Shown here one piece after another: positions 17,678-25,119 of a DNA stretch of 52,531 nt (the stretch's first letter is position 1; the number at the start of each line of letters is the position of its first letter). The notes beneath the pieces were generated by a model that saw only the letters and a list, made by a program, of their open reading frames with translations, did not search any database and was not told where the DNA came from. Source of the stretch: an uncultured beta proteobacterium (GTDB taxonomy: Bacteria > Pseudomonadota > Gammaproteobacteria > Burkholderiales > SG8-39); contig CAIOLO010000157.1 of assembly GCA_903859155.1 (NCBI GenBank), positions 1-52,531 on the forward strand. The letters run 5' to 3'. The translations under genes were made by a program, and so were the position numbers.

Positions 17678-18859
17678 CTATTTGCTCCGCACTCGCAACA
17701 AGCTGCCGTCTTTCTGAAAACGGGCGAGGAATATCTGGCCTTGGTCGAGCGCGTCGTGGTTGCGCTGGGAGAACGGTTTTGTATAGTTCTTCACCAGTCC
17801 CGCGTAGCTGCCCAGGTTCTCCAGCGCGTCTCTGACCGCACCCCGGTCGGCGCGGCCGGCCTTGTTGATCGCCAGGGCGAGCAGGTGGGTCAGATCGTAG
17901 GCGTGCACGAAACCGGCGGCCGCCTGCAGCGAGGCAACCTCCCCCGAGAAAAGTTGCCGGAAGGCTTTCTCCACGGCCCTGGCTCGCGCGCTTTGTGCCT
18001 CGCGAAAACTGAAGGTTTGCACCACCACCAGATCGACGTCCGCAAGCGCCGCTCCGGTCATTGCAGGGAAATCCCCGGCGGTCAGCCCCCAATGGGCGAT
18101 CAGCGGCAGGCGCTGATCCCTTGGCTGATTCGCCATCAGTTGCACCACCATCGCGCCCTCGGTCTCGTTGGCAACCATCAGGATCGCTTCGGCGCCGGCT
18201 CGCCGGGCTTCGAGCAACTTACCGGCGAAGTCGGTATCGCCCCAGTTGTACCAGTACTTCTGGGCGCGCAGCGCCGGATACTTCCTGGCATAGGCGTCGT
18301 ATGCCGCGAGGCTGCTGCGTCCCCAGGCGGTGTTGGGCAGAAACAGCGCCAGGCGCTTGAGTTTTCGCTCGACTGCGTGCTGCGTCATCACCCGCAGCGC
18401 CCAGGTGTCGGTCATCGACAGGCGGAACACATAATTGGGATTTCCGCCATTGTTGGCGATGCCGTCGGCCGCGGCCCACGGATCGAGCAGCAGGAAGCGT
18501 TCGCGGTTGGCGACCGGGACCAGTTCGGCTGCGACCGGCGAGAATCGGCCGCAGAAAACCGCCAGTGCGTCGGGGTTCTGCGCCAGTGCCTGCAGGTTTT
18601 CGACCGCGCGCGCCGGAACGCCACGGTCGTCCAGTGCCTGCAGCGCGAGCTTGCGGCCCCCGAGCACGCCGCCCGCGGCGTTGATTTCCTCGATCGCGAG
18701 CTTCACGCCTTTTTCTATCGATTGCGCGGCGAGGCTGTTTTTCATGCTGTACTCGGCGCTGATGCCGATGAGCACGTCGGGGGCTGCCTGCGCGCTGCCG
18801 AACACAACCCAGGCAAGCAGCGCCAGCGGGCGCCATGCGCGCAACCTGAGCAGGTTCAC
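17678..18859 (-). CDS. LivJ/receptor-type periplasmic amino-acid-like binding protein
   Basis: A type I periplasmic binding protein of about 393 aa (Peripla_BP_6 family). It has a signal peptide (LLALAWVVFG-like hydrophobic core ending SAQA), then VLIGISAEYSMKNSLAAQSIEKG, EEINAAGGVLGGRKL, FLPNTAWGRSSLAAYDAY and HAYDLTHLLALAINKAG, all family landmarks. GTG 18859 is the best start for the signal peptide; the open frame reaches 18910. No LivHMGF transporter genes are near. It lies between the diguanylate cyclase gene (54 nt upstream) and the HAMP kinase (14 nt downstream), so it probably presents a ligand to that kinase rather than to a permease; this is inference from context. Confidence 0.85.
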   Translation of the reverse strand: MNLLRLRAWRPLALLAWVVFGSAQAAPDVLIGISAEYSMKNSLAAQSIEKGVKLAIEEINAAGGVLGGRKLALQALDDRGVPARAVENLQALAQNPDALAVFCGRFSPVAAELVPVANRERFLLLDPWAAADGIANNGGNPNYVFRLSMTDTWALRVMTQHAVERKLKRLALFLPNTAWGRSSLAAYDAYARKYPALRAQKYWYNWGDTDFAGKLLEARRAGAEAILMVANETEGAMVVQLMANQPRDQRLPLIAHWGLTAGDFPAMTGAALADVDLVVVQTFSFREAQSARARAVEKAFRQLFSGEVASLQAAAGFVHAYDLTHLLALAINKAGRADRGAVRDALENLGSYAGLVKNYTKPFSQRNHDALDQGQIFLARFQKDGSLLRVRSK

Positions 18860-18913
18860 GGTTGTTTTTCCGTTGCAAACGCCAAGGGGTATGCCTGCCG
18901 CGCCGGGCAAGCG

Positions 18914-20407
18914 TTATCGCTCTGCATCTGCCGCTTTGGCTGGCGGCGTGGCCGGGTTTGCCTCGGACTCAGCCGCTGCGTGGTAGATCACCATTGAATT
19001 GCCGCCGCGCCGCTTGGCCTGGTACATCGCGAGATCGGCATGTTTGAGCAGCGCATCCACATCCTCGCCGTGGGCCGGGCAGAGCGCGCAGCCGATGCTG
19101 GCGCCGATGGTCAGATCGTGCCCCTCGATTGACATCGGGCGCAGCAGTTCGACGATGATCTTGGCGGCGACCGTGTGGATGTCCGGGTCGCGGCTCAAGC
19201 CCGGTGCAATGATCACAAATTCGTCGCCGCCGAGCCGCGCGACGGTGTCGCCTGCGCGAATCGATGCACGCAGGCGGTCGGCCACCTCCCGCAGCAAAAG
19301 ATCTCCCACGGCATGGCCGAAGCTGTCGTTGATCTGCTTGAAACGATCCAGATCGACGAACAGGACCGCGAAGGCTTCATCGCGGCGCTTGGAGAAGCTT
19401 ATCATTTGCTGCAGGCGGTCCTGCAGCAGCTGGCGGCTGGGGAGCCCGGTCAGGGTATCGTGCAGCGCCAGGTGGAGCAGGCGCTTTTCGGCTTCCACCA
19501 GACGCGTCAGGTCGGAGAACACGCCGATGTAGCTGAGGACCTTGCCCTCGCTGTCCTGCGCCGTGGTCAGCGCAAGCCATCCGGTAAAGAGTTCGCCGTT
19601 TTTCTTGCGATTGGTGACTTGTCCTTGCCACTGCCCAGCGGTCCGCAGCGTCTCCCACATGTTCATGTAGAAATCCCGGTCTTGTAGCCCCGAGCTGAGA
19701 ATGCGCGGGTTGCGGCCCACCACTTCTTCGGCGCTGTAGCCGGTGACGCGCTCAAACGCGGGATTGACCGCAAGAATGTCACCGGCACAATCGGTGATCA
19801 TGACGCCTTCGGTGGCGCTGCCGAACACCAGCGAGGAGATCTTCGATTCGAATTCGACTTCACGCGTGTGGGTCACGTCACGGACCATCCAGTGAATGGC
19901 GCGTAATTCGTGATCCACTCTGACTGGCATCGCACTTGCGGCCGTGATCAGTACCCCGGCATTGCCTGTTTGCGTTTTTATGTGCAACTCCAGCCCCTCG
20001 GGCGGCACCTGGCCGCCTTGCGCGAGTTGTCCGAGCAACCGCTCGAAAGACGCCAGGCTGGACGGGGCCAGAAGACCGCCGAGGAAGACACAGAGAAGAT
20101 CTTTTACGGGGGCGATTACCGCGGCCGCGGCGTTGCATTGCAGGATAAGGCCGGCGCTGTCGGTCATCAGGTAGATGTCCTTGGAGGAATGGATCATTCC
20201 TTCGAAGACCTTCTGTCCTTCGACCACGTTTGCATAGGATTCACGCAGCACGGCATAGCGCTGCTCCAGATCGTTGGTGTTGTCGATCAGGGCCTGCATA
20301 TCCTCGGCGTAGCGAAACAACTGGTCGTGCAGCGCCGCGTCGCGCGAGGCACCGGGCATGCGCAGCGTTTGACCGCCAGCGGGCTTCGCGCTCTCGTCCG
20401 GATTCAC
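18914..20407 (-). CDS. Diguanylate cyclase with two PAS domains
   Basis: A 497-aa soluble protein. There is an N-terminal coiled coil (about residues 30-65), PAS 1 about 70-180, PAS 2 about 188-305 (NPAFERVTGYSAEEVVGRNPRIL) and GGDEF about 312-480. The active site RLGGDEF is complete (393-397), and RAGD at 384-387 is the RxxD inhibitory site at the correct five-residue spacing, so product feedback is expected. There is no EAL domain. Its start overlaps the stop of the single-domain receiver gene by 4 nt, indicating coupled expression. The product would be cyclic di-GMP, opposed by the HD-GYP protein in the same cluster. Confidence 0.92.
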   Translation of the reverse strand: MNPDESAKPAGGQTLRMPGASRDAALHDQLFRYAEDMQALIDNTNDLEQRYAVLRESYANVVEGQKVFEGMIHSSKDIYLMTDSAGLILQCNAAAAVIAPVKDLLCVFLGGLLAPSSLASFERLLGQLAQGGQVPPEGLELHIKTQTGNAGVLITAASAMPVRVDHELRAIHWMVRDVTHTREVEFESKISSLVFGSATEGVMITDCAGDILAVNPAFERVTGYSAEEVVGRNPRILSSGLQDRDFYMNMWETLRTAGQWQGQVTNRKKNGELFTGWLALTTAQDSEGKVLSYIGVFSDLTRLVEAEKRLLHLALHDTLTGLPSRQLLQDRLQQMISFSKRRDEAFAVLFVDLDRFKQINDSFGHAVGDLLLREVADRLRASIRAGDTVARLGGDEFVIIAPGLSRDPDIHTVAAKIIVELLRPMSIEGHDLTIGASIGCALCPAHGEDVDALLKHADLAMYQAKRRGGNSMVIYHAAAESEANPATPPAKAADAER

Positions 20408-20766
20408 TTAAGGAGGTCCTTGATATTGTTGACCAGTTGAATCGGACTGAAGGGCTTGATCAAATAGGCGTTGGCGCCCCGGCTCATGCCGGTTTCGTAG
20501 TCCTTCGCCTGCCCGCGTGCGGTGACCATGATGACCTGGATGTCCTGGAGGGAGGGGTCGGCGCGGACCTCGTCGAGCACCTGCAGGCCGTCCATGTCGC
20601 CGGGCATCATGATGTCGAGCACCACCAGGCTCGGATGCTGATTACGGATGATTTGCAGCGCCGTCATGCCCTCTTCGGCTTCGAGAACCTCATAGGCATG
20701 GCCGATGGTGATGCGGATCAATTTGCGAATGTCGGAATGGTCATCGACGATAAGAATCTTTTTCAT
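20404..20766 (-). CDS. Single-domain response regulator (CheY-like)
   Basis: A 120-aa stand-alone receiver. The acidic pair is D8/D9, the phosphoacceptor is D51 in VVLDIMMPGDMDG, T82 follows in MVTARG, and K104 is in YLIKPFSP. No output domain is present. Coupled by ATGA to the diguanylate cyclase gene, it is likely to carry phosphate from one of the cluster's kinases to, or away from, that enzyme. The 262-nt gap to the next gene (20767-21028) has no convincing gene, though one minus-strand frame ends in a CPECLIQLQSLQYARDLAIL stretch that looks coding-like without a start. Confidence 0.92.
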   Translation of the reverse strand: MKKILIVDDHSDIRKLIRITIGHAYEVLEAEEGMTALQIIRNQHPSLVVLDIMMPGDMDGLQVLDEVRADPSLQDIQVIMVTARGQAKDYETGMSRGANAYLIKPFSPIQLVNNIKDLLK

Positions 20767-21028
20767 GACATGCCTTTTTCGATGGATTCAGTGGGGGATG
20801 GCTATTGCGCCATCAATATGGCCAGGTCGCGGGCGTACTGCAGTGATTGCAACTGGATCAGGCACTCGGGGCACGAGTGCGCTGCTGCGCTCCTGCGTCG
20901 GCTCTATCTCGATGCAATGTCTTGGCCATGGCGGCGACGCGCTTGTGGCAGATTCCAGCCTGCCCGGATTGTTGAGGCACATAACGCCCTCGGTGAGTCG
21001 GGCCAGCGTTTGCTTGCTCATGGATAGG

Positions 21029-21676
21029 TTATTCATCGGTAGGCTTTGGCTGGAGTTTTTGCTGCTTTTGCGCTGCCAGTTCTTCTGCCAGTTGTTGCAA
21101 TTTCGCAAATGGAATCGGCTTGGGGAAGACAGGAATATCCTCGGGCAGACGGCCCCGGGCGGCGATGTCGGCCTCCGAGATGCCTGTGATCACTATTATC
21201 GGCATGTCGCTGTATTCCTTTACTTCGCGGATACATTTCAACATGGAGAAGCCGTCAAAATCCGGCATGAACAGGTCTGCAATCATGAGGTCCGGCCTCT
21301 CGTTGCAGATCTTGATCATGGCCTCGAAGCCGTTGCTGGCGGTGATTACCTTGGGCTTTAGCGGCCATAGGCTCAGGTTGAGCCGGTACAGCTTGAGCAG
21401 GTCCTCCTGATCCTCGACTACCAGAATCCGGAACGCAGCCACCGGCGCCTTCTTGGCTGCGATGGTGTTTGTCGGTGGTTCGCCGCTGTGAACAACCGGA
21501 TTTGCCAGAAGGCGTTCAATCGAGACCCGCGTAATGCGTTGATGTCCACCTTCGGTTTTCCAGCTTTCCAGCAGGCCGGATTCCACCCAAAGCTGGGCCG
21601 TGCGAAGCGAGATGCCCAGCATTTGTGCCGCCTCCCGCGTCGTACAAAAAGACTTTTGAATCCGGTCTGTTGCCAT
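21029..21676 (-). CDS. Excisionase/MerR-like HTH fused to a C-terminal receiver domain
   Basis: A 215-aa protein with an unusual order. Residues 10-58 form a HTH_17/MerR-like DNA-binding domain (TTREAAQMLGISLRTAQLWV, then GGHQRITRVSIERLL). After a short linker comes a receiver (about 82-205) with D89, the phosphoacceptor D134 in MIADLFMPDFDG, T164 and K186. Most response regulators have the receiver first. It is the most upstream gene of the minus-strand cluster, with an AT-rich region before its start at 21676, so it may be the transcriptional regulator of the cluster. The start is the ATG at 21676; no strong SD is visible. Confidence 0.85.
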   Translation of the reverse strand: MATDRIQKSFCTTREAAQMLGISLRTAQLWVESGLLESWKTEGGHQRITRVSIERLLANPVVHSGEPPTNTIAAKKAPVAAFRILVVEDQEDLLKLYRLNLSLWPLKPKVITASNGFEAMIKICNERPDLMIADLFMPDFDGFSMLKCIREVKEYSDMPIIVITGISEADIAARGRLPEDIPVFPKPIPFAKLQQLAEELAAQKQQKLQPKPTDE

Positions 21677-22355
21677 TTGTTATCAATCAATTAGTCGATT
21701 GTTATTTTTTGATATGTCTGGATCTGGCGGGCCTGCGCGAGTGGATGTTTCAAGGTTAGTCCAGATCAAGCGCAAGGTGCGTTAAGAAATGTTAAGGGGC
21801 TGACGCACCGTCCCCCGTTTGGTTTGTCGGCGAACAGATTCACGCCACGCGGCGGTGCCAATTTGCCGAATCAGTATAAAGGGTGCGATCTTGGTATCAA
21901 GGGTAACTTCAGGTACCCGCCGGAGGCGGCAACCTTGCGCGGCAGCAAACGTGCGCTAAGTCAGACGGTTTCTGGAATACAACCGTGTACCCCATTCGAG
22001 GGACCCAGCCCCGTAGCGGATTAGCGCGCCGCACTTTCAGGTAATTGAGGCCGAGTATAACCCGGCCTATCTATTTGAATCGGAACAAATATGTTGCGCT
22101 CGCCTGATCCGGCCGGTTGGTTGGGCCGATTCTCTTAGGCGATAAGTCGTTTCCATCCCCGATGTATCTCGGTTGCGCGCATTGCACCGATCGGGCTCAG
22201 GCCCGGGCCGATGTCCGATTATCTTATCCACACTGGCGGTTCCGGCAGCGCAAACCGAAGCCCGGATTGCCCGTCCGGCATCAGTTCGAGACGGACCGTG
22301 GTTCATGGCGGCGTTTCCGAGAAAACGGGGCAGGCCAAAAACGTTACACTCAAGT
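21677..22355. other. Gene-free interval between divergent genes
   Basis: About 680 nt between the HTH-receiver gene (minus) and the GMC oxidoreductase gene (plus). The first 60 nt are AT-rich and suit a minus-strand promoter. An imperfect hairpin, ggggctgACG-cac-CGTcccc, lies near 21795-21814. The ORFs in the rest show no protein-like composition. I found no match to a tRNA, tmRNA, 4.5S RNA or riboswitch that I know. Confidence 0.5.
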
Positions 22356-23942
22356 ATGCAGGCTGATTACCTGATTATTGGTGCGGGCTCCGCGGGGTGC
22401 GTGCTGGTGGATCGCCTGAGCGAAAATGGCGCCTCGGTCGTGGTTCTGGAAGCCGGCCCGCGCGACCGTTCTCCACTGATTCATGTTCCCGCCGGTGTTA
22501 TCAGCTTGATGGGACATCCGGTACTCGACTGGAACTATGTTTCCGCGCCCGAACCGGGAATCGGCGGCCGCCGGATCCGCCTGCCGCGCGGCAAGGTGCT
22601 CGGCGGCACCAGTTCGACCAACGGCATGAACTTCGTACGCGGTCTGCCGGATGATTTCGATCGCTGGGAGCGGGCTGGCTGCCAGGGCTGGAGTTACCGG
22701 GATGTCCTGCCGTTTTTCAAGTCAATCGAGTGTTATGACGGCGGTGACGATCGCTACCGCGGACGCGGTGGTCCCATGGCCGTCGAGCCCTACCGGACCG
22801 TGCTGCCGATCACGCATCGCTTCGTCGAGGCGGCACAGCAGGCGGGTTTCGCGCTGATGTCCGACCTGAACGGACAGACCATCGAGGGTGTCGGTTATTC
22901 GCAGATGTCGCGACGGCTGCGCCTGCGCCAGTCCAGCACCACCTTCCTTGCGGCGGCGCGGCGGCGCGCCAGCGTGCGCATAGAGACCGGGGCCCATGTG
23001 ATGCGGCTGACGTTCGAAGGCAGGCGTTGCACCGGCGCCATTTTTCGGCGCAACGGTGTTGACACCCAGGTGAGGGCACGGCGGGAGGTTTTGCTCTGCG
23101 CGGGCGCCATAGGTTCTCCCCAACTGCTGCAGTTATCCGGCATCGGACCGGCGGCGCACTTGCGCGGCATCGGCGTTGAGGTGATCGCCGATGTCGCCGG
23201 CGTCGGGGGCAACCTGTCAGATCATTATTTCGTCCCGGTTTCGGTGCGCGCTCGCAATTGCCTGACCATCAATGCGCTGCGGCGCTGGCCCCGGTCCGCG
23301 TGGGAGGCCCTGCGCTGGCTTGCGAACGGGCGCGGTGCCCTGACCTTCGGGGCCACCAGCGCTTCGGTGTTCTGCCGCAGCAGTGAAAAACTCGATGTCC
23401 CGGATCTGCAATTGCTGTTCTTTCCGGGCAGCTTCGATCCGTCGAAGTACCGCGAACTCGAGCGCGAACCCGGACTGCGCATCTCGGTTTCGCTGGCGCG
23501 ACCGGCCAGCCGCGGCGCCATCATGGCCGCATCACCCGACCCGTTCGTGCCGCCGCACATTCAACTGAACTACCTGTCTGACGCAGGCGATATCGCGGTG
23601 CTGGCCTCGGGCATTCAAATCGCGCGGCGAATATTCGCCTCGGCGGCGCTCGCGCCGTTCATCGTGCGCGAGACCGGACCGGGCCCGCAGTCCCGGGAGG
23701 GGGGCGCGGTCGAGGCCTGCATTCGCGCCAGTGGCAGTACCGTTCATCACCTCGCGGGAACCTGCCGCATGGGCGAGGACGAGGCCGCAGTCGTTGACTC
23801 GCGCCTTCGCGTTCGCGGCATCGGCAGGCTGCGCGTGATCGATGCGTCGATCATGCCGGTGGTGACCACCGGAAACACCAATGCGCCGGCGATCATGATC
23901 GGCGCGAAGGGGGCCGCGATGGTGCTCGAGGACAATCGCTGA
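22356..23942 (+). CDS. GMC-family FAD oxidoreductase (choline/alcohol dehydrogenase-like)
   Basis: A 528-aa flavoprotein that oxidises an alcohol or similar substrate. The Rossmann FAD motif IIGAGSAGCVLVDRLSENG starts at about residue 6 and ends in VVVLEAGP. The GMC signature follows (LPRGKVLGGTSSTNGM). A second signature, GAIGSPQLLQLSGIGP, lies near residue 250. The C-terminal active-site region has TVHHLAGTCRMGED and NTNAPAIMIGAKGA. ATG 22356 is chosen because it starts directly before the FAD motif, although the frame is open to 22173; no clear SD is seen. The Bug protein gene starts about 125 nt downstream on the same strand, with the selenoprotein gene next. Confidence 0.9.
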   Translation: MQADYLIIGAGSAGCVLVDRLSENGASVVVLEAGPRDRSPLIHVPAGVISLMGHPVLDWNYVSAPEPGIGGRRIRLPRGKVLGGTSSTNGMNFVRGLPDDFDRWERAGCQGWSYRDVLPFFKSIECYDGGDDRYRGRGGPMAVEPYRTVLPITHRFVEAAQQAGFALMSDLNGQTIEGVGYSQMSRRLRLRQSSTTFLAAARRRASVRIETGAHVMRLTFEGRRCTGAIFRRNGVDTQVRARREVLLCAGAIGSPQLLQLSGIGPAAHLRGIGVEVIADVAGVGGNLSDHYFVPVSVRARNCLTINALRRWPRSAWEALRWLANGRGALTFGATSASVFCRSSEKLDVPDLQLLFFPGSFDPSKYRELEREPGLRISVSLARPASRGAIMAASPDPFVPPHIQLNYLSDAGDIAVLASGIQIARRIFASAALAPFIVRETGPGPQSREGGAVEACIRASGSTVHHLAGTCRMGEDEAAVVDSRLRVRGIGRLRVIDASIMPVVTTGNTNAPAIMIGAKGAAMVLEDNR

Positions 23943-24066
23943 AATTCCCCGAAGGTCCTGCGCTACGCGTGGAATTTCCCTGGGGTAAGATCTTGCGCAG
24001 TTCATGGCCATGGCGTGAAATATCTTCGGCAGTGCTTTGTTGAAACCGTTGTCTTGGGGAGTAACG

Positions 24067-25029
24067 ATGAAAAAGATCAGCTTCATTGCCGCCAGCGTGC
24101 TGCTGGTCGTTGCCGGGTTCGCGAGCGCGCAGAACTATCCGACCAAGCCGGTGCGGATTGTCGTTCCCTCGGTGCCGGGGGGCGGGCAGGACGTGGTCAC
24201 CAGGGCGATGGCGCAGAAATTCTCCGAGGCCTGGGGGCATCAGGTCATTGCGGACAATCGGCCGGGTGCCGGCGGCAATATCGGCGCGGACGCAGTGGCC
24301 CGGTCGGCGCCCGACGGCTACACCATCCTTCTCACCACTGCCGCGCTGGCGATCGCGCCCAGTCTCTACCGGAAGCTGAGCTACGACCCCGTCAACGGGT
24401 TCATACCGGTGAGCCAGATCATGTCGACTTATCTGGTTCTGGCCGTGCATCCAAGTCTGCCGGGCAACGTGAAGGATCTGATCGCCTACGCCAAGGCCAA
24501 TCCGGGCAAGCTCAACTACTACCACTTTGGACTTGGTTCGGGATTGCACCTGACTGGCGAGATGTTCAGGGTTGCCGCGAACATCGACTTCACCAATGTC
24601 ATCTACAAGGGGGACGGCGACGCCGTGCCCGCGCTGATGCGCAATGAAGTGCAGATGAGTTTCCTCAATCCCACCGCCGTGGTGCAACTGGTCAAGGCCG
24701 GCAAGCTCAATGCGCTGGCAGTCTCGGGCAGCGTGAGGGGAAATGCGTTCCCGGATGTGCCAACGATGGCCGAACTGGGCTATCCCGATGTCAATTACGT
24801 GGGCTACCTGGGCTTTTTCGTGCCAGCGGGAACCCCGCGGGATATCGTCGCCAAGATCGCAAACGAAACCATACGCGTCGTGCGCATGCCCGATATCAAC
24901 GACAAGATGCCCATCTGGGGCGGCGACGGGGCCGGCACCAGCCCGGAGGCCTTCGCCACCAAGTTCAAGGAAGACGTAGCGCGTTATGCGAGGGTCATCA
25001 GGCAGGCCAATATTCCGCCGGCGGACTGA
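24067..25029 (+). CDS. Bug/TctC-type solute-binding protein
   Basis: A 320-aa periplasmic binding protein. The signal peptide is MKKISFIAASVLLVVAGFAS, followed by AQNYPTKPVRIVVPSVPGGG. Family landmarks are DNRPGAGGNIGADAVA, APDGYTILL, IYKGDGDAVPALMRNEVQM and VPTMAELGYP. ATG 24067 has GGGGAG upstream; the frame's earlier ATG at 24037 would disrupt the signal peptide. It lies 90 nt before the selenoprotein gene, so the pair is probably co-transcribed and the binding protein may supply that enzyme's substrate (inference). No permease gene is nearby. Confidence 0.92.
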   Translation: MKKISFIAASVLLVVAGFASAQNYPTKPVRIVVPSVPGGGQDVVTRAMAQKFSEAWGHQVIADNRPGAGGNIGADAVARSAPDGYTILLTTAALAIAPSLYRKLSYDPVNGFIPVSQIMSTYLVLAVHPSLPGNVKDLIAYAKANPGKLNYYHFGLGSGLHLTGEMFRVAANIDFTNVIYKGDGDAVPALMRNEVQMSFLNPTAVVQLVKAGKLNALAVSGSVRGNAFPDVPTMAELGYPDVNYVGYLGFFVPAGTPRDIVAKIANETIRVVRMPDINDKMPIWGGDGAGTSPEAFATKFKEDVARYARVIRQANIPPAD

Positions 25030-25119
25030 TCTGCCAGGCAGAGTCCCGGGGCGCATGGAAGTCAGCGGTTCCATGGTCAATTTCCCGGATGGGTGTTCCA
25101 ATATAGGAGGGTGTCGGCG

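Noticed and set aside
20788..21108. Minus-strand 106-codon ORF between the receiver genes
   Set aside because: It overlaps the HTH-receiver gene and its composition is not protein-like; only a short frame-shifted CPEC stretch looks coding, which is too little to call.
21795..21830. GGGGCTGAC... as the start of a tmRNA or other structural RNA
   Set aside because: The matching tmRNA 3' end, tRNA-like domain and tag ORF are absent.
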